Source of the DNA: Pseudoflavonifractor sp964504285
GTDB lineage: Bacteria > Bacillota > Clostridia > Oscillospirales > Oscillospiraceae
Length of the DNA: 18,036 nucleotides
NCBI GenBank assembly: GCA_964504285.1
Contig: CAZDDZ010000056.1
Span: 1-18,036, forward strand
Direction of reading: 5' to 3'
How positions within the stretch are numbered: the first letter of the stretch is position 1; every line of letters starts with the position of its first letter. A program made the position numbers and the translations under genes. Positions 1 through 6,602 of this stretch are shown here, piece after piece. Below the pieces are notes generated by a model. It did not search any database. It saw only the letters and a program-made list of their open reading frames with translations, and was not told the origin of the DNA.

Positions 1-49
1 GCATACGGACCCCTTTTTTACTCAAGCAGGTTTGCGTGGTATTTCATAA

Positions 50-1792
50 TCAATCATCTTTTTTGCGCTTGCGCACCGGGTCGCCGGGCCGCTTTTTGGG
101 GCGGGGCTTGGCAAAAAAGTTTTCTTTGGAACCGCGGCGGGGCTTGGAGCGCCTATCGTCGAACTCCACAAGACGGCTGGAGCGGGTGGGCTTGCCGCAG
201 ATTTTACAGCCCTGCATGGCCTCCAGCACGTCGGCAATACGCCCGGCGGGAATCCCCACCACCGACTGCTCGGGATAAATGTCGATTTTGCCGATCTCCT
301 TGCCCGAAAGGCCGGTCCGCTCGGTAATCGCGCCCACCAGATGGTTGGGCGCCACCCGATTTGCTGAGCCGATGTCGATGAGGATGTCGGCATAGACCAC
401 GGGAGCGTTGGGTTTTCCTTTACCGCCCTTGAGCTTGCCGGTGCGTGCGTCCTCAAAGGGGCGGCGGGGCGCAGCCTCTACCTTGGGAATATCTCCGCTC
501 TCGGGGAAGTGGAGCCATAGAAGGGCGGCAGCAAGGCTTTCGGCGGTGTAGCCGCGCCCTGTCAGCTCGGCTACCATGGCTGCGTAGCGGTCGGGGGTCT
601 CGCCCTGGAGGGCGGTCTCTACCAGTTCCAGATTCCGCTGGCGCTCACGGCTTAGAATGTCCGCGGCGGTGGGCAGAGTATCCTGTCGGATGTCCGATTT
701 CACCTCGCGGGCCACACCCCGCATCAGGCTCACCTGACGCTTGCCGCAGCAGAGGGTGATGGCGCTGCCCGACTTGCCTGCCCGGCCGGTGCGGCCGATG
801 CGGTGGACGTAGTGCTCGGTTTTGAGGGGAATATCGTAGTTAAACACATAGTCAATGTCGCTCACGTCAATGCCGCGCGCCGCCACGTCGGTGGCCAGAA
901 GAATGGAGATTTTGCCTGCCTTAAAGGCGTTCATCACAGCGGTGCGCTGGGACTGCTTCAGGTCGCCGTGGATGCTCTCCGCGGCAAAACCCCTGCTGTC
1001 CAGCCGGCCTTGCAGCTCGTCCACCAGGCGCTTGGTGTTGCAAAAAACAATGGCCCGGTTGGGGCTGTGGTAGCGCAGGAGCACCTCCAGTGCGTCCGCC
1101 TTTTGAGCGGTGGGCACCTCCACAAAGCTCTGGTCAATGTTGGTGATGGTCACCTGGCTCTTATTGACCTCAATCATCTGGGGGTCCTTCTGGAACTGAC
1201 CGGTCAGCGCCAGAATGGCGGGGGGCATGGTGGCCGAAAAGAGGACGGTCTGGCGGGTGTCGGGAGTGTCGGTCAAAATGGTTTCAATGTCCTCTTTAAA
1301 TCCCATTTTGAGCATCTCGTCGGCCTCGTCCAGTACAATCATTTTAAGATTGCCCAGCTTCATGCTCTTGCGGCGCATGTGGTCCATCACACGGCCGGGA
1401 GTGCCCACCACGATGTTTGCACGGCGCAGACGAATGAGCTGCCGCTCCATGTCGGCGCCGCCGTAGACCTCTACCGGGTGAATGCCGGGGAGAAATTTGG
1501 CCAGCTTTTTAAGTTCCTCGCCCGCCTGCTGGGCAAGCTCTCGGGTGGGGCAGAGGATAAGCACCTGAATGGTGGGCTTCTCCTCGTCGGTGTCAATGGC
1601 CTCCAGGGCGGGAATACCGAAGGCTACGGTTTTACCCGTGCCGGTCTGGGAGCGGGCGATCACGTCCACACCGGTGCGGATTAAGGGGATGGACTGAGCC
1701 TGAACGGTGGTTGCCGTCTCAAAGCCCATGGCCTCCACGGCCTTTTCCATGCGGGGGTCTAGTGCTAGGTCTGTAAAACGTACTTCTGTCAT
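50..1792 (-). CDS. DEAD-box ATP-dependent RNA helicase, DbpA/CshA-like
   Basis: A 580-aa RNA helicase that would use ATP to remodel RNA duplexes, probably in ribosome assembly or mRNA turnover. Visible motifs: Q-motif region near residues 6-36, Walker A SQTGTGKT (48-55), PTRELA (82-87), TPGR (131-134), DEAD (155-158), SAT (186-188) and a later HRIGRTGR, so both RecA-like lobes look intact. After a linker the C-terminus resembles the DbpA-type RNA-binding (RRM-like) fold, followed by a CKIC pair (Cys529, Cys532) and a very basic tail rich in Lys and Arg. The ATG at 1792 is chosen because a TGAGG-type Shine-Dalgarno lies just upstream and the protein then begins MTEVRFTDL; an in-frame TTG 12 nt upstream would remove that spacing. 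The gene is downstream of argS but has its own promoter and leader hairpin. Family assignment is firm; the exact orthologue (DbpA, CshA or YxiN) is not. Confidence 0.95.
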   Translation of the reverse strand: MTEVRFTDLALDPRMEKAVEAMGFETATTVQAQSIPLIRTGVDVIARSQTGTGKTVAFGIPALEAIDTDEEKPTIQVLILCPTRELAQQAGEELKKLAKFLPGIHPVEVYGGADMERQLIRLRRANIVVGTPGRVMDHMRRKSMKLGNLKMIVLDEADEMLKMGFKEDIETILTDTPDTRQTVLFSATMPPAILALTGQFQKDPQMIEVNKSQVTITNIDQSFVEVPTAQKADALEVLLRYHSPNRAIVFCNTKRLVDELQGRLDSRGFAAESIHGDLKQSQRTAVMNAFKAGKISILLATDVAARGIDVSDIDYVFNYDIPLKTEHYVHRIGRTGRAGKSGSAITLCCGKRQVSLMRGVAREVKSDIRQDTLPTAADILSRERQRNLELVETALQGETPDRYAAMVAELTGRGYTAESLAAALLWLHFPESGDIPKVEAAPRRPFEDARTGKLKGGKGKPNAPVVYADILIDIGSANRVAPNHLVGAITERTGLSGKEIGKIDIYPEQSVVGIPAGRIADVLEAMQGCKICGKPTRSSRLVEFDDRRSKPRRGSKENFFAKPRPKKRPGDPVRKRKKDD

Positions 1793-1827
1793 GAACTGCC
1801 TCAATTCTCAATTTCTCGTTACGCAAC

Positions 1828-1857
1828 AAAAAGACGGGGAGCGTACTCCCCGTCCTT
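1828..1857 (-). terminator. terminator-like hairpin in the helicase leader
   Basis: On the minus strand a perfect 9-bp GC-rich stem (1833-1841 with 1846-1854, loop 1842-1845) is followed directly by five T (1832-1828). Wobble and A-T pairs can lengthen the stem. It lies about 100 nt after the argS stop, so it can end argS transcripts, but it is also downstream of the helicase promoter at 1885-1914. Helicase transcripts must therefore pass through it, which makes it a possible attenuator. Confidence 0.75.
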
Positions 1858-1884
1858 CTTATCGTATTTAAGGTGTAGGCTAGT

Positions 1885-1914
1885 AGTATAGCATAGCATG
1901 TGATTTCTTGTCAA
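1885..1914 (-). promoter_or_regulatory. helicase promoter, TTGACA / TATACT
   Basis: The minus strand shows a consensus -35 TTGACA (1909-1914), an 18-nt spacer and a -10 TATACT (1885-1890), about 90 nt before the helicase start. A transcript would begin near 1878 and run into the hairpin at 1833-1854. Called from hexamer match only. Confidence 0.7.
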
Positions 1915-1956
1915 CTTTTATCACACAAGAAAACGACTATGGCGGCTATACTGAGA

Positions 1957-3705
1957 TTACATCTTCTCAGGGGCGGAGACCCCCAGGATGCCAAGACAGT
2001 TGGCAATGACGCTGCGCACGGTATCGGCCAGCTTGAGCCGGGCAATCTGAAGCGCGGGTGCTTCCTCCCGAATGCGGCAGGCATTGTAGAACCGGTGGAA
2101 GTCGCCGGCCAAATCAACCAAGTAGCGGTTTACGTGGCTGGGATCGTAGTCCCGGGCGGCCAGACGCAGTTCCTCGGGGAGCTTGGCCAGGGTCTTGATG
2201 AGGGAGAGCTCCTCGGGGGTGGTCATAATGGAAGCATCCACAGCGGCGGCAGTGGGCACTGCAACACCCTCCTCCGCCATGCGGGAGATGAGGGAGCAAA
2301 TGCGGGCGTGGGCATACTGCACGTAGTAAACCGGGTTCTCGCTGTCCTGGCGGACGGCCAGATCCAGGTCAAAGTCCAGGGGGCTGGTGGAGGCACGGGA
2401 GTTAAAGAAGTACCGAGCCGCGTCCACATTGATTTCGTCCAGCAGGTCGTGGAGGGCGATGGCCTTGCCCGAACGCTTGCTCATGCGTACGGGCTTGCCG
2501 TCCTGGAGAAGGTTTACCAGCTGCATAAGCACGATGACCAGCCGGTGGGAGCCGTCCAGCCCCAGCCCGTCCAGCGCGGCCTGGAGCCGCGCCACATGGC
2601 CGTGGTGATCCGCGCCCCAAATGTTAATGGCCTTGTGGAACCCGCGCTCCTCCAGCTTGTTGCGGTGGTAGGCAATATCGGCGGCAAAGTAGGTGTAGAA
2701 GCCGTTGCCCCGGCGGAGCACGTCGTCCTTCAAGTCCAGCTTGTCCACCTGCTCCTGAGTTTTGCCCTCCCGCATAAACTTCTCCTTGAGAAGACGGGTA
2801 GTGTCCAGCCACAGGGCATCGTCCTTCTCGTAGGTCCAGCCCTTGGCGACGAGCATATCCACCGTCTCGGCTACGCAGCCGCTGCTATGGAGCTCGGACT
2901 CGTAAAACCACTGATCGTAGACAATTTTGTATCGGCCCAAATCCTCCTGCATTTTAGGAATATTCCGCTCCAGGCCGAATTTAGCCAGTGCGTCCAGCCG
3001 CTCCTCCTCGGGCTTATCCTGATAGCCTGCGCCGTTCACCTCATAAAAGGCTTGCGCCAGGGCGCGGATGTCGTCGCCGTGGTAGCCGTCCTCGGGGAAG
3101 GGAACGTTCTCCTCTCCTAACAGAAGCTGCATATACCGGGCGTTGATGGATACGGCAAATTTGTGAATTTGATTGCCTGCGTCGTTAACGTAAAATTCCT
3201 TCCAGGTATCGTAGCCCACCCGCTGAAGGACATTGGCCAGACTGTCGCCCAGCACGCCGCCGCGGGCGTTGCCCATGTGCATGGGGCCGGTGGGGTTGGC
3301 AGAGACAAACTCTACCATGATGCGCTCACCCTTGCCCTCGTCGCTGCCGCCGTAGGTTATACCCTCGCGCTCGATGTCGGCAATTACCTCGCCAAACCAC
3401 TTGGCGCCCAAGGTAAAGTTAAGGAAGCCGGGCCCGGCAATTTCGACTCGATCGAAGTAGGAACCGGACAGGTCCAGATGGTCTACAATGGTTTGAGCCA
3501 CTACACGGGGATTCTGGCGCAGGGCCTTTGCTCCCGCCATGGCGAAGGAGGAGGCATAGTCGCCGTGGCTGGTATCCTTGGGAATTTCTACGCTGGCCTT
3601 GACTTCTGCTCCGGCGGGCAGGAGTCCCGCGGCAGCGGCTTTTTCATAGGCTGCGGCAGTCAGAGCACTTACCTGCTCCTTGGCCGCCTGTATCATATTA
3701 GACAT
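1957..3705 (-). CDS. argS: arginyl-tRNA synthetase
   Basis: A cytoplasmic class I aminoacyl-tRNA synthetase, 582 aa, charging tRNA-Arg with arginine. The HIGH-type motif is present as HMGNARG after the family signature FVSANPTGPMHMG, and the KMSKS-type motif as RMSKRSGKA. The N-terminal additive domain and the C-terminal DALR anticodon-binding region ending in LGILGVSAPEKM are both present, so the length is normal. The ATG at 3705 has an AGGGTGAG Shine-Dalgarno. It follows the DUF1934 gene by 65 nt on the same strand, the same pairing as ywiB and argS in Bacillus subtilis, and the two probably share the promoter at 4246-4274. I see no T-box leader in the short gap. Identification is certain. 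Confidence 0.98.
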   Translation of the reverse strand: MSNMIQAAKEQVSALTAAAYEKAAAAGLLPAGAEVKASVEIPKDTSHGDYASSFAMAGAKALRQNPRVVAQTIVDHLDLSGSYFDRVEIAGPGFLNFTLGAKWFGEVIADIEREGITYGGSDEGKGERIMVEFVSANPTGPMHMGNARGGVLGDSLANVLQRVGYDTWKEFYVNDAGNQIHKFAVSINARYMQLLLGEENVPFPEDGYHGDDIRALAQAFYEVNGAGYQDKPEEERLDALAKFGLERNIPKMQEDLGRYKIVYDQWFYESELHSSGCVAETVDMLVAKGWTYEKDDALWLDTTRLLKEKFMREGKTQEQVDKLDLKDDVLRRGNGFYTYFAADIAYHRNKLEERGFHKAINIWGADHHGHVARLQAALDGLGLDGSHRLVIVLMQLVNLLQDGKPVRMSKRSGKAIALHDLLDEINVDAARYFFNSRASTSPLDFDLDLAVRQDSENPVYYVQYAHARICSLISRMAEEGVAVPTAAAVDASIMTTPEELSLIKTLAKLPEELRLAARDYDPSHVNRYLVDLAGDFHRFYNACRIREEAPALQIARLKLADTVRSVIANCLGILGVSAPEKM

Positions 3706-3728
3706 GGTATCTCACCCTTTCGTTGGTA

Positions 3729-3744
3729 TAGCCTGATCAGGCTA
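3729..3744. repeat. perfect 16-bp palindrome before argS
   Basis: TAGCCTGATCAGGCTA is a perfect dyad in the 65-nt gap between the DUF1934 stop and the argS start. There is no loop and no T-run, so it is not a standard terminator. It could be a protein site or a small RNA stem; no function can be assigned. Confidence 0.5.
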
Positions 3745-3770
3745 AGGTGGGGGGACCGGGGACGTTACCC

Positions 3771-4214
3771 CTACTGCTTTAGCTGCGGCCCTTTTTCCCG
3801 CACACTGATTTGAAACAAATTCATGCCCGCCACCGCGTGGTCAATTTCAAGGGCATAGTCAATTTCAATGTCCCCGCCGCAATCGCCCAGAGAGGAGCGC
3901 ATTTTGCGGGTATTCACGCCGATGGAGAGCGCCCCGTAAGGGGTGTCGTACATGGAGAGGTGCCGCCGACCTTCCTCAAAAACCATTTGGGAGTTGACCT
4001 CGCCGATGCGCATGAGGGTAATTCGCCCCTGCTCGATCTGGAAGGTGGTCAGCGTTCCCTCCAGCCCCGTCAACTCGCTTTCCTGGTAGGTGAGGGTATA
4101 TTCCCCCTCGCCCTCCTTGGCAAGACTGCCTTCGGTGACCAGCTCGATGGTCTCATCTTCTACGTCCTCAAAGGACTGCTTCCCTTTAATAGAGATAATT
4201 ACGCTTTTATCCAT
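3771..4214 (-). CDS. DUF1934 family protein (YwiB-like)
   Basis: A 147-aa cytoplasmic protein with no signal peptide or membrane segment. It begins MDKSVIISIKGKQ and alternates short beta-type segments with Gly- and Glu-rich turns, as expected for the calycin-like beta barrel of the DUF1934/YwiB family. Typical parts are TEGSLAKEGEGEYTLTYQES and the C-terminal DIEIDYALEIDHAVAG with its alternating hydrophobic pattern. Length matches the family. The ATG at 4214 has AGGGG about nine nt upstream. It is 65 nt upstream of argS and directly behind the good promoter at 4246-4274. The biochemical role of the family is unknown to me; only the neighbourhood with argS is well known. Confidence 0.88.
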   Translation of the reverse strand: MDKSVIISIKGKQSFEDVEDETIELVTEGSLAKEGEGEYTLTYQESELTGLEGTLTTFQIEQGRITLMRIGEVNSQMVFEEGRRHLSMYDTPYGALSIGVNTRKMRSSLGDCGGDIEIDYALEIDHAVAGMNLFQISVREKGPQLKQ

Positions 4215-4245
4215 GATAAAACCCCTAGTTTTCCGAAATGAAGGT

Positions 4246-4274
4246 ATTATATACTATCACCAGTGGATTGTAAA
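4246..4274 (-). promoter_or_regulatory. promoter of the DUF1934-argS operon, TTTACA / TATAAT
   Basis: On the minus strand TTTACA (4269-4274) is separated by exactly 17 nt from a perfect TATAAT (4246-4251), giving a start near 4239, about 25 nt before the DUF1934 ATG. It lies between the repeat block and the gene, so the operon need not depend on read-through from murI. Confidence 0.8.
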
Positions 4275-4308
4275 CCCCATAATCTCCCCGGCCTGAGCGC
4301 TTTGGTGT

Positions 4309-4356
4309 CCTGGGCTTTGCCCATCACTCCGGTCCAAGCGCCCCTGCTCGACGGCA
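4309..4356. repeat. 48-bp direct repeat, copy A
   Basis: Begins CCTGGGCTTTGCCC and ends GCTCGACGGCA. It matches copy B at 4722-4769 at 44 of 48 positions, and all four differences are transitions. The copies are about 410 bp apart in the same orientation. Confidence 0.85.
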
Positions 4357-4454
4357 CCGCGCGGCGGTTCAACGAGCCAGGCTTTCAATAGGCGTATAGA
4401 CGAAAGGTTTGCGTTTCTGGGGGGCCTTGTGCCCCAACATAAAGCCCAAGGGGG

Positions 4455-4472
4455 CCGGGGTCGGAACCCCGG
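4455..4472. repeat. GC-rich hairpin in repeat block
   Basis: CCGGGGT (4455-4461) pairs perfectly with ACCCCGG (4466-4472) around a 4-nt loop. No T-run follows. A smaller stem of GGGGC with GCCCC lies just before it at 4421-4435. Confidence 0.6.
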
Positions 4473-4481
4473 TGGACTTTG

Positions 4482-4507
4482 CCTACTTTCCTCCGCAGGA
4501 AAGTAGG
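4482..4507. repeat. perfect 11-bp hairpin in repeat block
   Basis: CCTACTTTCCT (4482-4492) and AGGAAAGTAGG (4497-4507) are exact inverted copies around the loop CCGC. It lacks a T-run, so it is more like the stem of a dispersed palindromic repeat than a terminator. Confidence 0.75.
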
Positions 4508-4606
4508 TCGCCGAAGGCATGACAAGATAGCGATGAGATAGAGACAATCGTAGAAGAAAAACAAAGGTCAGTTGCCCTGCACTTTTTTGCTCCGCTCTGT
4601 CGTTAG

Positions 4607-4624
4607 CTCCCCTATGCGCCTACG
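4607..4624. repeat. 18-bp direct repeat, first copy
   Basis: CTCCCCTATGCGCCTACG, identical to 4894-4911. Here it also forms part of a hairpin (GCTCCC 4606-4611 with GGGAGC 4624-4629). Confidence 0.8.
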
Positions 4625-4721
4625 GGAGCGCTTCTGTGGCACGCCTTGCACGTCTCGCGGGCGGGACGCTTTCCCTCCGACTCCGGGCAAACCCGGCACC
4701 GCCTTTCGTGAGACGGTGGAA

Positions 4722-4769
4722 CCTGGGCTTTGCCCGTCGCTCCAGTCCAAGCGCCCCTGCTCGACGGCG
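4722..4769. repeat. 48-bp direct repeat, copy B
   Basis: Second copy of the element at 4309-4356, differing by four transitions. A short stem (CCGGG 4683-4687 with CCCGG 4692-4696) precedes it. Confidence 0.85.
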
Positions 4770-4893
4770 CGGCACTTCGGTGTCATGCTCGCGTTGGGCG
4801 CATGGCCGGGTCGATAAGCCGTCATTGCGCGAAAAATGCCGTTGGGCTTGCGGGGGACGCCCAACCTGTTTTTTCGTCTCCATGCCGTCTTAC

Positions 4894-4911
4894 CTCCCCT
4901 ATGCGCCTACG
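4894..4911. repeat. 18-bp direct repeat, second copy, overlapping the murI stop
   Basis: Identical to 4607-4624. This copy covers the murI stop codon (4907-4909), so the repeat block reaches into the end of the gene. Confidence 0.75.
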
Positions 4912-5728
4912 CTTGCACTTCGGTAATATCTACCTGGGTTACGTCTCCATGTACATCCTCGCCTAAAAAAATGGTGGCAAGGTTAGAAAAGCCATCCACG
5001 CTGTCGCTGACGAAGTAGCGGCGGGTGCCATCTTTGGTTTTATCGGAAAGACTGTCGGTTTCCGTCAGAAGGGCGGCCACCTGGCGGGCGCCGGCGGCGC
5101 CGGAATTCACCAGCCTGACCTCTCGTCCCATGTAATTGCGGATAACATCGGTAAGGAGGGGGTAATGCGTACAGCCCAGCACCAGCGTATCTACCCCGGC
5201 GGCTTTCATCGGTTCCAAATACTCGGCCACCACGGACTCCACCACCATATCACCGGGTCGAAACCGGCCGTTTTCCACCAGCGGTACAAAGAGAGGGCAG
5301 GCCAGAGATGTAACCGTTGTACCGGGGCGCAAGGCAGCCACCTTGCGCTCATAGGCTCCGGCCCGAATGGTGGCCTGTGTGCCGATAAGACCCACCCGGC
5401 CGTTTTGGGTAGCTTGCGCTGCCTCTTGCGCGGCGGGAGCCACTACGCCCAGAACGGGAATGGGGTTTTCCGCCGCCAGAATTTCCAGCGCGGTTGTGGA
5501 AACAGTGCCGCAGGCAATGACAATGGCCTTTAAATCAAAGGTGCGCAGAAAGGCTACGTCCTGCCGAGCATATTTAATAATGGTGTCCCGGGAACGGCTG
5601 CCGTAAGGCACCCGTCCGGTATCACCGAAGTAGACAATATCCTCCGCCGGGAGCAGACGCATGAGCTCCCGCACGGCGGTCAGTCCGCCCAAGCCCGAGT
5701 CAAACACGCCAATGGGACGTCTGTCCAT
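4907..5728 (-). CDS. murI: glutamate racemase
   Basis: Converts L- to D-glutamate in the cytoplasm for peptidoglycan precursors; cofactor-independent two-cysteine mechanism. The 273-aa product has the expected length and motifs: MDRRPIGVFDSGLGG with Asp10, FGDTGRVPYGSRS, first catalytic region IACGTVS (Cys73) and second LGCTHYPLL (Cys186). Family members usually read ACNT at the first site; here Asn is replaced by Gly74. The ATG at 5728 is preferred because translation then begins directly with the family N-terminus; an in-frame ATG at 5737 would add only three residues, and further upstream extension looks non-coding. No ideal Shine-Dalgarno is visible for either. The stop codon lies inside a repeated 18-mer. 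The murI, DUF1934, argS order suggests an ancestral cluster now interrupted by repeats. Confidence 0.95.
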   Translation of the reverse strand: MDRRPIGVFDSGLGGLTAVRELMRLLPAEDIVYFGDTGRVPYGSRSRDTIIKYARQDVAFLRTFDLKAIVIACGTVSTTALEILAAENPIPVLGVVAPAAQEAAQATQNGRVGLIGTQATIRAGAYERKVAALRPGTTVTSLACPLFVPLVENGRFRPGDMVVESVVAEYLEPMKAAGVDTLVLGCTHYPLLTDVIRNYMGREVRLVNSGAAGARQVAALLTETDSLSDKTKDGTRRYFVSDSVDGFSNLATIFLGEDVHGDVTQVDITEVQA

Positions 5729-5933
5729 AAAAATCATCCATTCCGCCGCTTCGCATCGGCACAAATTGGTATCAAAGCGGGCGCACCTTACCATGCGAAG
5801 CAGAGGAATGATAAGATAATTTTGTGCATATAGGCGGTAGTGGGTGTTAACGCGAACAAATCGTCTTGCACATCGCCCTGAGAGTCTTAGCGTGAATTTC
5901 TTTTGCGCTAAGACCCCCCTTACAGTCCTTATA

Positions 5934-5962
5934 ATCATATGCGAAAGAGCAGTAGAACACAA
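5934..5962 (-). promoter_or_regulatory. possible murI promoter, TTGTGT / TATGAT
   Basis: Minus-strand TTGTGT (5957-5962), 17-nt spacer, TATGAT (5934-5939). It would give a leader of about 200 nt that starts almost at once with the 9-bp stem at 5884-5914. The -35 is imperfect. Confidence 0.45.
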
Positions 5963-5995
5963 GGGAAAATTTCTATGAATTTACCTGCCGACTGT

Positions 5996-6023
5996 TTGAC
6001 TTTTCTTTATAATATCGTATAAT
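5996..6023 (+). promoter_or_regulatory. strong promoter, TTGACT / TATAAT
   Basis: TTGACT (5996-6001), 16-nt spacer, perfect TATAAT (6018-6023), followed by AGGAGG (6056-6061) seven nt before the ATG at 6069. The most complete promoter plus ribosome binding site pair in the window. Confidence 0.8.
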
Positions 6024-6068
6024 ACCAATACCACCGATGTAATGTCACGATAGCGAGGAGGCTTATCT

Positions 6069-6491
6069 ATGCAACTTGAATTAACACCAAAGCAATACCG
6101 CAGATTACTGGATTTAATTTATATCGGCAACTGGGTTTTAAATGCGACCCGGGGCGACGACCGCTTTGCCGACTATGACGAGGTAGAAAGCCTTGCATTC
6201 TCGAAGGCTGCAGGACTGGGCATGGGGAAGCTGGCCGAGGTCTGGCAGGGAGAAATCGTTCCCTCCAAGGCATTTGTGGACGGCGGCATACACGAGGCTA
6301 TTATGGAGTATGAGAACAATATTTTCTTTGATATTCTGGCAGAGGACCTGGCGCGCCGGGACATGGATGACCCGCCCATTGACGACACGAACTTTGATGA
6401 GCTTGCCAAGCGTATTGAAGCCTATATCGCTGAATTTGAGCAGCACGGCACCGATAATATTATGGTGGATGCCGACCTGCCGGGAAATTAG
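6069..6491 (+). CDS. hypothetical protein, 140 aa, acidic
   Basis: I do not recognise a named domain. The product is a soluble, strongly acidic 140-aa protein without signal peptide, membrane helix or cysteine. It opens with a helical stretch (LELTPKQYRRLLDLIYIGNW), has a conserved-looking middle (GDDRFADYDEVESLAFSKAAG), then a helix-rich acidic C-terminal half (EYENNIFFDILAEDLARRD, FDELAKRIEAYIAEFE). It is certainly expressed-looking: a near-consensus promoter, AGGAGG seven nt before ATG, and a 31-bp hairpin terminator after it. It is alone on the plus strand between two minus-strand blocks, so context gives no job. My impression is that similar small proteins occur in related Clostridia, but I cannot verify that here. 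Confidence 0.85.
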   Translation: MQLELTPKQYRRLLDLIYIGNWVLNATRGDDRFADYDEVESLAFSKAAGLGMGKLAEVWQGEIVPSKAFVDGGIHEAIMEYENNIFFDILAEDLARRDMDDPPIDDTNFDELAKRIEAYIAEFEQHGTDNIMVDADLPGN

Positions 6492-6536
6492 ATCGTTTTT
6501 GAAGGGCAGCGATATGTACTGAAACGCTCTAATGTG

Positions 6537-6602
6537 AAAAGACGCTAACGATGAACTGAGGTCACCCCACCGGGTGACCTCAGTTCATCGTTAGCGTCTT
6601 TT
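6537..6602. terminator. perfect 31-bp hairpin, bidirectional terminator
   Basis: Left arm 6537-6567 and right arm 6572-6602 are exact inverted copies with a 4-nt loop (CACC). The outer ends are A4 and T4, so both strands read a stem ending in T. It sits between convergent genes, and the stop codon of the minus-strand permease (6591-6593) lies inside the right arm. The stem is far longer than a usual intrinsic terminator. Confidence 0.85.

Larger units (their letters stand above)
4275..4906. other. gene-free block built from repeats between murI and DUF1934
   Basis: About 630 bp with no gene I can support. Reading frames here lack recognisable domains and run across direct repeats and hairpins. 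It contains two 48-bp direct-repeat copies, two copies of an 18-bp word, a perfect 11-bp hairpin and several smaller GC-rich stems. It resembles an intergenic repeat family that may recur elsewhere in the genome. Confidence 0.7.
5729..6068. other. divergent intergenic region, murI leader and promoter of the 140-aa gene
   Basis: 340 bp with no supported gene. On the minus strand it holds a possible murI promoter and a long leader with two inverted repeats: 5884-5892 with 5906-5914 (9 bp), and 5748-5756 with 5793-5801 (9 bp, 36-nt loop). On the plus strand it holds the promoter and Shine-Dalgarno of the gene at 6069. Confidence 0.7.

Noticed and set aside
803..1684. Open frame on the plus strand opposite the helicase
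   Set aside because: It mirrors conserved helicase motifs on the other strand and has no family features of its own.
1900..3120. Long open frame on the plus strand opposite argS
   Set aside because: It is antisense to a certain argS and its translation shows no domain; GC-rich codon use on the real strand creates such frames.
3706..3770. T-box leader for argS
   Set aside because: The gap is only 65 nt and has no T-box consensus or terminator; the promoter lies upstream of DUF1934.
4257..4864. Two small minus-strand open frames between DUF1934 and murI
   Set aside because: They share the same peptide stretch only because both cross the 48-bp direct repeat; no ribosome binding site or domain is seen.
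5738..5962. Upstream extension of murI by about 75 residues
   Set aside because: MurI proteins begin at the DSGLGG region; the extension is rich in Arg and Cys, has no known domain, and covers a probable promoter and two stems.
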